Shown here: piece by piece, positions 1-6,281 of the stretch
How the letters are laid out: every line of letters starts with the position of its first letter
How positions within the stretch are numbered: the stretch's first letter is position 1
Assembly (NCBI GenBank): GCA_030425055.1
Contig: JAUHVN010000117.1
Location: 1-8,051 of the forward strand
DNA length: 8,051 nucleotides
Direction: 5' to 3'
Origin: Actinomycetes bacterium
Lineage (GTDB): Bacteria; Actinomycetota; Actinomycetes; Actinomycetales; Microbacteriaceae
The notes under the pieces: generated by a model
What the model was told of the DNA's origin: nothing
Seen by the model: the letters and a program-made list of their open reading frames with translations, nothing else
Databases searched by the model: none
Position numbers and translations under genes: made by a program

Positions 1-453
1 GCGCAGCTGGTCCATGACCGCGACCGGGCGCGCGCCCATCGAGATGATGTCGCGCACGATGCCGCCGACGCCGGTCGCGGCGCCCTGGAACGGCTCGATG
101 TAGCTGGGGTGGTTGTGCGACTCGACCTTGAAGGTGACCGCCCAGCCCTCGCCGATGTCGACGACGCCGGCGTTCTGGCCCATGCCGACCATGAGCCGCT
201 CGGTCATCTCGTCGCTGACCTTCTGGCCGAACTGGCGCAGGTAGATCTTGCTCGACTTGTACGAGCAGTGCTCGCTCCACATCACCGAGTACATCGCCAG
301 CTCGCCCGAGGTGGGGCGGCGGCCGAGGATCTCGCGGATCTGCGCGTACTCGTCTGGCTTGAGTCCGAGCGCCGCGTAGGGCTGCTCCTTCTCGGGCGTG
401 GCCTCGGCGTTCGAGACGGTGTCGGCCAGTGCCTTCGAAGCGGGAATGGTCAC
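1..453 (-). CDS. purL: Phosphoribosylformylglycinamidine synthase subunit PurL, N-terminal 151 residues (partial)
   Basis: Large subunit of FGAM synthase, which uses ATP and ammonia (from the PurQ glutaminase) to turn FGAR into FGAM in cytosolic purine synthesis. The visible part carries the family hallmarks: WSEHCSYKSSK near residues 59-69 and VESHNHPSYIEPFQGAATGVGG near 110-131, the glycine-rich ATP-site signature. The gene runs off the left edge after RPVAVMDQLR, so most of the protein is missing. Start choice: GTG at 453 has a GGAG at 466-463, 9 nt upstream. An in-frame ATG at 468 would add five residues (MELSR) but has no Shine-Dalgarno, and its own codons form the GGAG. I prefer the GTG. 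Identity is secure; the start is less so. It lies downstream of the CoA-binding gene in the same direction but is separated by about 110 bp with its own possible promoter, so it is probably a separate unit. Confidence 0.95.
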   Translation of the reverse strand, partial: MTIPASKALADTVSNAEATPEKEQPYAALGLKPDEYAQIREILGRRPTSGELAMYSVMWSEHCSYKSSKIYLRQFGQKVSDEMTERLMVGMGQNAGVVDIGEGWAVTFKVESHNHPSYIEPFQGAATGVGGIVRDIISMGARPVAVMDQLR

Positions 454-494
454 GCGGCTGAGCTCCATGATTTCGACGGATGCCTGACACGAGC

Positions 495-500
495 AGTCTA
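495..500 (-). promoter_or_regulatory. Possible -10 box of purL
   Basis: TAGACT on the minus strand fits the actinobacterial TAnnnT -10 pattern. It would give a transcript starting near 488, with a leader of about 20 nt to the ATG or 35 nt to the preferred GTG. No convincing -35 box is seen, so this is a weak call from pattern alone. Confidence 0.3.
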
Positions 501-548
501 GTTGCCCAGAGGCTGTTTCCGCCGCCGCGGGAAGCACGCCAGGCGAGG

Positions 549-573
549 GCGCGCTCGCGAGCGGTCAGCGCGC
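549..573 (-). terminator. GC-rich hairpin over the stop codon of the CoA-binding gene
   Basis: GCGCGCT at 549-555 pairs with AGCGCGC at 567-573 (7 bp, 11-nt loop). Nested inside is a perfect 12-bp palindrome, CGCTCGCGAGCG, at 552-563. It spans the TGA of the CoA-binding gene (567-565) and lies between that gene and purL. There is no T-tract, so it could be a weak tail-less terminator, an RNA-stabilising 3' structure, or just a result of high GC. Confidence 0.3.
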
Positions 574-1155
574 GACGACCTGCCTCTTGGAGCTGATCAC
601 GCCGGTATCGAAGCCGGCCAGGTGCAGTCCGCCGTGGAAGCGCGCGTGCTCGATCTTGACGCAGCTGTCCATGACGACCGCCAGACCCGCGTCCTCGGCG
701 ATCGCGGCGGCCTCCTCGTTCCACGACCCGAGCTGCAGCCACAGCGTCTTCGCGCCGACCTGCACCGCCTCGCGCGCCACACCAGGGAGGTCTTTGTCGG
801 CGCGGAACACGTCGACGAGGTCCGGCACGACGGGCAGGTCGGCGAGCGACGGGTAGACGGGCCGGCCGAGGACGGTTGCGACCCGCGGATTGACGAAGTA
901 CACGTCGTACTCCGTGCTCGAGGTCAGGTAGGTGCTCACGAAGTAGCTCGCGCGCGCGGGATTGCCGGACGCGCCGACGATCGCGATCGACTTCGTACCC
1001 CGCAGGAGGGCGAGCCGCTCTCCTGCGGACGGCCCGCGCCAGGTGCGGCCCGCCGTGATCGCGCTCGGCAGCTCGCACGAATCGGCCGCGCCCGGCCGCG
1101 CGCCCGGCAGCGCGCAGGCCGCGGTCGCCACCGGCAGCTCGCAGGCATCCGTCAT
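565..1155 (-). CDS. CoA-binding (YccU-like) protein, 196 aa
   Basis: Small cytosolic Rossmann-fold protein of the CoA_binding_2 family; the physiological role of the family is not established. The core starts near residue 46: SIAIVGASGNPARASY (56-71) is the nucleotide-binding glycine loop, VYFVNPR (85-91) and GRPVYPSLADLP (97-108) follow, and VVMDSCVKIEH (160-170) is the conserved Cys-containing C-terminal motif. Many relatives have MDRC where this one has MDSC (from memory). The first 40 or so residues are a low-complexity leader with three C-x-L-P-x-A copies at Cys5, Cys14 and Cys27. The start is ATG at 1155, with GGGAG about 8 nt upstream and a 4-bp ATGA overlap with the metY stop. The open frame continues upstream to 1740, but that stretch is antisense-like sequence inside metY and is not supported. 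Co-transcription and translational coupling with metY are very likely, suggesting a role linked to homoserine/sulfide metabolism or acyl-CoA sensing (inference). Confidence 0.88.
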   Translation of the reverse strand: MTDACELPVATAACALPGARPGAADSCELPSAITAGRTWRGPSAGERLALLRGTKSIAIVGASGNPARASYFVSTYLTSSTEYDVYFVNPRVATVLGRPVYPSLADLPVVPDLVDVFRADKDLPGVAREAVQVGAKTLWLQLGSWNEEAAAIAEDAGLAVVMDSCVKIEHARFHGGLHLAGFDTGVISSKRQVVAR

Positions 1156-2486
1156 CGTTCGGCTCCCGTCGCCTGAGTGAGGGCCTGATCGAGATCCCAG
1201 AGGATGTCTTCCGGATCCTCCAGGCCCACGGAGATCCGGATCAGGTCGGCCGGCACGCCCGCCGCGTCGAGCTGCTCGGCAGTGAGCTGCTGGTGCGTCG
1301 TCGATGCGGGGTGGATGACGAGGGTGCGCGCGTCGCCGACGTTCGCGAGATGCGAGGCGAGCTGCACTGAGTCGATGAACCTCTCGCCGGCCGCGCGTGC
1401 CGCGGCTGCCCGATCCGCCTCCGACGCGGGCTCCTGGCCGGGGCGCACCCCGAAGGCGAAGACCGATCCCGGCCCGAGAGGCAGGTACCGCTGCGCGCGC
1501 TCGTGGTGCGGGTGCTCGGGCAACCCGGCCCACGTGACGTAGGAGACGCGTGGGTCGCCGGAGAGCCAGTCGGCCACGATGCGGGCGTTCGCGAGGTGCG
1601 CGTCGATGCGCTGCGGAAGCGTCTCGATTCCCTGCAGCAGGTTGAACGCCGCCTGCGGGGTGAGCGCAGGACCGATGTCGCGCAGCTGCTCGCTGCGCAG
1701 CTTCGTGAGGAACCCGTACTCGCCGAAGTTGTCCCACCACCTGATCCCGCCGTACGAGGAGACGGGCTCGGTCATGGTGGGGAACTTCCCGTTGCCCCAG
1801 TCGAACGTGCCCGCCTCGACGACGATGCCGCCGAGAGTGGTGCCGTGGCCGCCGAGGAACTTCGTGACCGAGTGGATGACGATGTCGGCGCCGTGCTCGA
1901 TGGGGCGCACCAGGTAGGGCGTCGCGAGGGTGGCATCGACGACGAGGGGCACCCCCGCCGCATGGGCGACGTCGGCGAGGCCGCGCAGGTCGGCGATCTC
2001 GCCGCCCGGGTTGCCGATCACCTCGGTGTAGACCAGCTTGGTGTTCTCACGGATCGCGGCGGCGAAGTCGGCGGGGTCGCCGGATGCCACGAACGTCGTG
2101 TCGACGCCGAACCGGCGCAGCGTCACATCGAGCTGGGTCACCGTGCCGCCGTACAGCTGCGATGAGGCGACGATGTGGTCGCCCGCGCCGACCAGTGCGG
2201 CGAACGTGATGAACTCGGCGCTCATGCCGCTCGAGGTCGCGACGGCGCCGATGCCGCCCTCCAGCGACGAGATCCGCTCCTCGAGCGCGGCGACGGTGGG
2301 GTTGCCGATGCGCGAGTAGATGCTGCCGTACTTCTGCAGGGCGAACAGGCTGGCGGCATCCTTCGCGTCGTCGAAGACGAAGGACGTCGTCTGGTAGATC
2401 GGCACCGCGCGGGCGCCGGTGGCGGCGTCAGGCGTGCCGCCCGCGTGGAGCGCGCGCGTGCGGAATCCGAATCGATGCTCAGCCAT
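1152..2486 (-). CDS. metY: O-acetylhomoserine sulfhydrylase (Cys/Met metabolism PLP enzyme), 444 aa
   Basis: PLP-dependent cytosolic enzyme expected to convert O-acetylhomoserine and sulfide to homocysteine and acetate, the direct-sulfhydrylation route to methionine. Visible features: TRALHAGG (10-17), PIYQTTSFVF (29-38), YSRIGNPT (57-64, a phosphate-binding segment), SSGMSA (85-90), VVDATLATPYLVRP (182-195, PLP-ring Asp184) and HSVTKFLGGHG (205-215) with the Schiff-base Lys209. The 444 aa length and the IEHGADIVIHSVTKFLGGHGT-type region match the long sulfhydrylase subfamily rather than shorter cystathionine gamma-synthases (about 380-400 aa). A related cystathionine synthase or lyase activity cannot be fully excluded. 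The start is ATG at 2486 with GGGAGA 5-6 nt upstream. Its stop overlaps the CoA-binding gene by 4 bp. It diverges from the PadR cassette across a 153-bp gap. No SAM riboswitch is recognised upstream. Confidence 0.92.
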   Translation of the reverse strand: MAEHRFGFRTRALHAGGTPDAATGARAVPIYQTTSFVFDDAKDAASLFALQKYGSIYSRIGNPTVAALEERISSLEGGIGAVATSSGMSAEFITFAALVGAGDHIVASSQLYGGTVTQLDVTLRRFGVDTTFVASGDPADFAAAIRENTKLVYTEVIGNPGGEIADLRGLADVAHAAGVPLVVDATLATPYLVRPIEHGADIVIHSVTKFLGGHGTTLGGIVVEAGTFDWGNGKFPTMTEPVSSYGGIRWWDNFGEYGFLTKLRSEQLRDIGPALTPQAAFNLLQGIETLPQRIDAHLANARIVADWLSGDPRVSYVTWAGLPEHPHHERAQRYLPLGPGSVFAFGVRPGQEPASEADRAAAARAAGERFIDSVQLASHLANVGDARTLVIHPASTTHQQLTAEQLDAAGVPADLIRISVGLEDPEDILWDLDQALTQATGAER

Positions 2487-2508
2487 GGTTCTCCCTCGGG
2501 TGAGTCAC

Positions 2509-2514
2509 AAGCTA
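2509..2514 (-). promoter_or_regulatory. Possible -10 box of metY
   Basis: TAGCTT on the minus strand lies 22 nt before the metY ATG. It would start the transcript near 2502 with a short leader of about 16 nt, too short for a riboswitch. The odd-centred dyad GTGAGTCAC (2500-2508) sits at the predicted start site and could bind a regulator. No clear -35 box is seen. Confidence 0.3.
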
Positions 2515-2557
2515 TCGTGCGCGGCTGTGCGGATTACCGCGTCTTACGGCCCGCCGG

Positions 2558-2628
2558 CGGTACTCGGTGTTGCTATCTACCGGTACTCAGTGTTACTGTC
2601 TAGCGGTAGTCAACGTCAGTGAGTACCG
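2558..2628 (+). repeat. Three tandem 23-bp units, probable PadR operator array
   Basis: Units start at 2558, 2581 and 2604, each beginning CGGTA and exactly 23 bp apart. Units 1 and 2 match at 19 of 23 positions; units 2 and 3 match at 15 of 23. The core reads GTACTC(A/G)GTGTT in units 1 and 2. TACCGGTA at 2578-2585, across the unit 1/2 junction, is a perfect palindrome. CGGTACTCA (2581-2589) and TGAGTACCG (2620-2628) form a perfect 9-bp inverted pair 30 bp apart. In unit 2, GTA-N8-TAC gives a dyad of about the size PadR winged-helix dimers recognise. The array covers the expected padR promoter and ends just before its ribosome-binding site, as expected for autorepression. That PadR binds here is inference. 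Confidence 0.6.
2570..2599 (+). promoter_or_regulatory. Candidate promoter of the padR-DUF1048-ABC operon
   Basis: TTGCTA (2570-2575) as -35 and TACTGT (2594-2599) as -10 are 18 bp apart and would start transcription near 2606. Both boxes lie inside the tandem repeat units, so a repressor on the repeats would block RNA polymerase. The match to consensus is modest. Confidence 0.4.
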
Positions 2629-2639
2629 CGGGAGGCGCG

Positions 2640-2969
2640 ATGGGCCGGCAGGACACCGAGATGCTGAAGGGCGTGCTCGAGGGCATCGTGCTGGCGATCC
2701 TGTCGTCGCGGCCCGCCTACGGGTACGAGATCACCGCGCGGCTGCGCGAACAGGGGTTCACCGACCTCGCCGAGGGCACGATCTACGCGCTGCTCGTGCG
2801 CATCGAGCAGCGCGGGCTCGTCGACGTCGAGAAGGTGCCCTCCGAGAAGGGTCCGCCGCGCAAGGTGTACTCGCTCAACGCGCAGGGGCGCGACAGCCTG
2901 ACCGAGTTCTGGAGGACGTGGAGCTTCCTCGTGGAACGACTGGAACAGCTCCACCAAGGAGGGAACTGA
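2640..2969 (+). CDS. PadR-family transcriptional regulator, short form, 109 aa
   Basis: Winged-helix DNA-binding protein, the likely ligand-responsive repressor of the exporter encoded behind it. Seen: MLKGVLEGIVLAILSSRPAYGYEI (8-31, first helices), FTDLAEGTIYALLVRIEQRGLV (40-61, recognition helix with the PadR EGT-Y-LL-R-E-GL signature) and GPPRKVYSLNAQG (71-83, the wing). A single C-terminal helix (residues 84-105, amphipathic, ending LVERLEQLHQG) would serve dimerisation. The length puts it in the short PadR class (about 110 aa, as in LmrR), which lacks the larger C-terminal domain. The start is ATG at 2640 with GGGAGG just upstream. A GTG at 2619 would add MSTAGGA but has no Shine-Dalgarno and lies inside the operator repeats. 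It is the first gene of a four-gene operon; the next gene begins 1 bp after its stop. Confidence 0.93.
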   Translation: MGRQDTEMLKGVLEGIVLAILSSRPAYGYEITARLREQGFTDLAEGTIYALLVRIEQRGLVDVEKVPSEKGPPRKVYSLNAQGRDSLTEFWRTWSFLVERLEQLHQGGN

Positions 2970-2970
2970 C

Positions 2971-3339
2971 ATGGCGTGGAAGTGGATCGAGGTCGTGACC
3001 GGATCGCTCGACCAGAAGAAGGAGTGGCGGCGGTACAAGGCCCGTGTCGAGGCGCTCGACGAGCCCTACCGCACGGCGGCCAAGGCGTACGAGCGCTACT
3101 TCATGTACTACGGCGGCGTCACCGACGGCGACACGATGATGACGATGTTCGGCGACTTCGCCGACCTGTGGGAGCGCGCCGCCGTCGACGGCACCCCCGT
3201 GCGCGACATCGTCGGATCCGACCCGGTCGCCTTCGGCGAGGACTTCGTGCGCGCCTACTCCGGCAAGGAGTGGATCGACAAGGAGCGCACCCGCCTCGTC
3301 CAGGCGATCGACGACATCGACGCGGGCGCGCGATCATGA
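2971..3339 (+). CDS. DUF1048 family protein, 122 aa
   Basis: Recognised as the DUF1048 family, which has no established function. The protein is all-alpha in appearance, soluble and highly charged. It opens with MAWKWIEVVTGSLDQKKEWRRYKARVEALDEPYRTA and then has YERYFMYYG (41-49). The middle resembles a small helical bundle, and the C-terminus (KEWIDKERTRLVQAIDDIDAG) is helical. There is no signal peptide or membrane segment. It follows padR by 1 bp with a strong AAGGAGGG ribosome-binding site 7 nt before the ATG, and its stop overlaps the ABC ATPase start by 4 bp. DUF1048 genes are commonly found beside short PadR regulators, so a role as regulator partner or co-sensor is a reasonable guess, not a demonstrated one. 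Confidence 0.85.
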   Translation: MAWKWIEVVTGSLDQKKEWRRYKARVEALDEPYRTAAKAYERYFMYYGGVTDGDTMMTMFGDFADLWERAAVDGTPVRDIVGSDPVAFGEDFVRAYSGKEWIDKERTRLVQAIDDIDAGARS

Positions 3340-4133
3340 CCGCGCACGCCCTCGCCGAGCCCGGCCCCGCGATCCGCGTCACCGGTCTCACGAAGTCGTT
3401 CACGGACGTCGAGGTGCTGCGCGGCGTCGACCTCACCGTCGAGCGCGGCACGATCTTCGCACTGCTCGGCTCGAACGGCGCCGGCAAGACCACGGCGATC
3501 CGCATCCTCTCGACCCTCATCTCCGCCGACTCCGGCACCGCGTCGATCGCCGGGCGCGATGTGGCATCCGACGCCGCCGCCGTGCGCGCGGCGATCAGCC
3601 TCACCGGGCAGTTCGCCGCCGTCGACGAGGTGCTGACCGGCCGCGAGAACCTCGTGCTGATCGCCCGACTGCGGCGGGTGCCGAACCCCGGCCGCATCGC
3701 CGACGACCTGCTGGCGCGCTTCGCGCTGACGGATGCTGGTGGCCGCCGCGCCGGAACGTACTCCGGCGGCATGCGACGCCGCCTCGACCTCGCGATGAGC
3801 CTCATCGGCGACCCTCCGGTGATCTTCCTCGACGAGCCGACGACCGGCCTCGACCCCGAGGCGCGGATCGAGGTCTGGCAGGCCGTGAAGCAGCTCGCCG
3901 CCGGGGGCACCACGGTGCTGCTGACCACGCAGTACCTCGAAGAGGCCGAGCAGCTCGCCGACCGCATCGCGATCCTGCACGAGGGCGTGATCGTCGCCGA
4001 CGGCACGCTCGCCGACCTCAAGAAGCTGCTGCCGCCCGTGCAGGTCGAGTACGTCGAGAAGCAGCCCTCGCTCGAAGAGGTCTTCCTCGCGATCGTCGGC
4101 GCTCGCGGCAACGAAGAGAAGGACCCGTCATGA
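3336..4133 (+). CDS. DrrA-like ABC exporter ATP-binding protein, 265 aa
   Basis: Cytosolic ATPase that powers export with the permease encoded next to it. Motifs in order: Walker A GSNGAGKT (45-52), Q-loop Gln92 in LTGQFAAVDEVLTGREN, signature SGGMR (143-147), Walker B IFLDE (163-167) followed by PTTGLD, and a switch position that is Gln199 (LLTTQYLEEAEQLADR) where most ABC ATPases have His. That Gln and the closing PSLEEVFLAIVG (245-255) are typical of the daunorubicin-type (DrrA) exporters. The start is ATG at 3336 with no Shine-Dalgarno but an ATGA overlap with DUF1048, implying translational coupling. The frame stays open back to 2976, but that part is out-of-frame DUF1048 sequence. The substrate is unknown; hydrophobic drugs or toxic metabolites are likely. 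Confidence 0.95.
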   Translation: MTAHALAEPGPAIRVTGLTKSFTDVEVLRGVDLTVERGTIFALLGSNGAGKTTAIRILSTLISADSGTASIAGRDVASDAAAVRAAISLTGQFAAVDEVLTGRENLVLIARLRRVPNPGRIADDLLARFALTDAGGRRAGTYSGGMRRRLDLAMSLIGDPPVIFLDEPTTGLDPEARIEVWQAVKQLAAGGTTVLLTTQYLEEAEQLADRIAILHEGVIVADGTLADLKKLLPPVQVEYVEKQPSLEEVFLAIVGARGNEEKDPS

Positions 4134-4897
4134 CCACCCACGTCCTGGGCGACACATCGGTGCTCACCGGTCGGTCGCTGCGCCACATCCTGCGCAGTCC
4201 CGACACGATCATCACGACCGCTGTGATGCCGATCGCCATGCTGCTGCTGTTCGTCTTCGTGCTCGGCGGGGCCATCGACACCGGGCAGAGCTCTGGGTCG
4301 TACATCGACTACCTGCTGCCCGGCATCCTGCTCATCACCATCGCGTCGGGAGTCTCGTACACGTCGTACCGGCTGTTCCTCGACCTGAAGGGCGGCATCG
4401 TCGAGCGGTTCCGCTCGATGCCGATCGCGCGGTCGAGCGTGCTGTGGGCCCACGTGCTCACGTCGCTGGTCGCCAACCTGGTCTCGCTGGCGATCGTGGT
4501 CGCGGTGGCAGTGCTGCTCGGCTTCCGCAGCGGCGCCGGCCTCGGGGCGTGGCTGGCGGTGACCGGCATCCTCGTGCTGTTCACCCTGGCGCTCACGTGG
4601 CTCGCGGTGATCGCCGGACTCACGGCGAAGACCCCCGACGGCGCTGGGGCCTTCTCGTACCCGCTCATCTTCCTGCCGTTCATCAGCTCGGCGTTCGTGC
4701 CGACCGACACGATGCCGGCGCCGGTCGCGTGGTTCGCCGAGCACCAGCCGGTCACGCCGATCGTCGACAGCATCCGGGCGCTGCTCGCCGGGCAGCCGGT
4801 CGGGTCGGAGCTGTGGATCGCGGTGGCGTGGTGCGTCGGCATCCTCGTGGCCGCGTTCGCGGGGGCGATGGCGATCTACCGGCGGCGCTTCCGCTGA
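4130..4897 (+). CDS. DrrB-like ABC-2 type permease, 255 aa
   Basis: Integral membrane half of the exporter. About six hydrophobic segments are visible, near residues 28-47, 60-80, 108-131, 141-165, 176-192 and 228-249. The amphipathic cytosolic region before the third has VERFRSMPIARSSVLWAH (91-108), the conserved ABC2_membrane coupling segment. EHQPVTPIVDSIRALL (204-219) before the last span is also typical of DrrB-type permeases. The protein ends in a basic tail, IYRRRFR. The start is ATG at 4130, with a 4-bp ATGA overlap with the ATPase gene and AAGGA 6 nt upstream. It is the last gene of the padR operon; the next gene has its own promoter 50 bp on. One ATPase and one permease would be expected to assemble as a 2+2 complex. 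Confidence 0.94.
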   Translation: MTTHVLGDTSVLTGRSLRHILRSPDTIITTAVMPIAMLLLFVFVLGGAIDTGQSSGSYIDYLLPGILLITIASGVSYTSYRLFLDLKGGIVERFRSMPIARSSVLWAHVLTSLVANLVSLAIVVAVAVLLGFRSGAGLGAWLAVTGILVLFTLALTWLAVIAGLTAKTPDGAGAFSYPLIFLPFISSAFVPTDTMPAPVAWFAEHQPVTPIVDSIRALLAGQPVGSELWIAVAWCVGILVAAFAGAMAIYRRRFR

Positions 4898-4938
4898 GGC
4901 ATCCGGCACGCTACTGGCGCCGGCCCCGCGCACGCGCG

Positions 4939-4944
4939 TAGGGT
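4939..4944 (+). promoter_or_regulatory. -10 box of a likely leaderless promoter for the VOC gene
   Basis: CGTAGGGTC contains TAGGGT (4939-4944), 7 nt before the ATG at 4952. This is the distance from a -10 box to a transcription start, so the transcript would begin at or next to the start codon. No Shine-Dalgarno is present. The same pattern recurs before the next two genes. Confidence 0.55.
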
Positions 4945-4951
4945 CGGCGCC

Positions 4952-5329
4952 ATGCTCGTCGTGGGGTCGGTCGTCATCCGCGTCGGCGACCTCGACGCCC
5001 AGATCGCATTCTGGTCGGCCGCGCTCGGGTACGCGGTGCGCGAGCCGCACGACGGCGACTTCGCGCTGCTGCGCTCGCCCGACGGGCGCGGGCCGAACGT
5101 GTCGCTCGACGCCGTGCCCAGCGAGCGCGTGCTGCCGCCGCGCATCCATCTCGACCTCTACGCCGACGACCAGCAGGCCGAGATCGACCGGCTCGTCGCA
5201 CTTGGTGCGCGCGAGGTGCGCTGGTCGAGGCGGCCGGCTGACGCCGACTACGTCATCCTCGAAGACCCCGAAGGCAACCGGTTCTGCGTGATCGACGCCG
5301 CCGACTGGTCGGGCTGGGCGCAGCACTGA
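4952..5329 (+). CDS. VOC / glyoxalase-like domain protein, 125 aa
   Basis: Single-domain cytosolic vicinal-oxygen-chelate protein of the glyoxalase-like type; the reaction is unknown. The two beta-alpha-beta-beta-beta halves are visible: VVIRVGDLDAQIAFWSAALGYAVRE (7-31) and RIHLDLYADDQQAEIDRLVALGAREV (64-89), with the closing strand VILEDPEGNRFCVID (101-115). The first-strand metal-ligand position (often His or Gln) appears to be a hydrophobic or Arg residue, whereas His66 is kept, so classical glyoxalase I metal chemistry is doubtful. Members of this group are often annotated as glyoxalase or bleomycin-resistance proteins without direct proof. The start is ATG at 4952, chosen because a -10 box lies 7 nt upstream (leaderless) and the VOC fold begins at once. 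It stands alone between the ABC operon and terC. Confidence 0.85.
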   Translation: MLVVGSVVIRVGDLDAQIAFWSAALGYAVREPHDGDFALLRSPDGRGPNVSLDAVPSERVLPPRIHLDLYADDQQAEIDRLVALGAREVRWSRRPADADYVILEDPEGNRFCVIDAADWSGWAQH

Positions 5330-5349
5330 GCCGGGCCGGATGCCGCCCG

Positions 5350-5355
5350 TAGGAT
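5350..5355 (+). promoter_or_regulatory. -10 box of a likely leaderless promoter for the TerC gene
   Basis: CGTAGGATC contains TAGGAT (5350-5355), 6 nt before the GTG at 5362, and there is no Shine-Dalgarno. A weak inverted pair, CGGGC (5332-5336) and GCCCG (5345-5349), lies just upstream and could be a small terminator hairpin for the VOC gene or a coincidence. Confidence 0.55.
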
Positions 5356-5361
5356 CGGTGC

Positions 5362-6258
<897 letters not shown>

Positions 6259-6269
6259 CGCACACGTCG

Positions 6270-6275
6270 TAGTCT
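6270..6275 (+). promoter_or_regulatory. -10 box of a likely leaderless promoter for the VanZ gene
   Basis: CGTAGTCTC contains TAGTCT (6270-6275), 6 nt before the GTG at 6282. It is the third gene in a row with CGTAGnnTC just before its start codon. No Shine-Dalgarno is seen. Confidence 0.5.
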
Positions 6276-6281
6276 CAAGCC

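Noticed and set aside
1156..1740. Upstream extension of the CoA-binding reading frame inside metY
   Set aside because: The residues are Arg/Ala-rich shadow sequence out of frame with metY. The ATG at 1155 with a ribosome-binding site and ATGA overlap explains the start.
2551..2560. Perfect palindrome CCGCCGGCGG just before the repeat array
   Set aside because: Short all-GC palindromes are common at 70% GC, and this one overlaps the first operator unit; there is no separate evidence for function.
2487..2639. SAM riboswitch or T-box in front of metY
   Set aside because: Methionine genes in actinobacteria often carry one, but no conserved SAM-riboswitch core or long leader is visible, and the likely -10 at 2514-2509 leaves a leader of about 16 nt.
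4898..4951. Terminator after the ABC permease
   Set aside because: Only a 5-bp stem (CCGGC at 4903-4907 with GCCGG at 4919-4923, 11-nt loop) and short GC palindromes are present, no better than background at this GC content.
3119..5326. Very long minus-strand open frame (735 codons) across the ABC operon and VOC gene
   Set aside because: It is antisense to four well-recognised genes, is rich in Arg/His/Asp/Gly as expected for a shadow of high-GC coding sequence, and has no recognisable domain.
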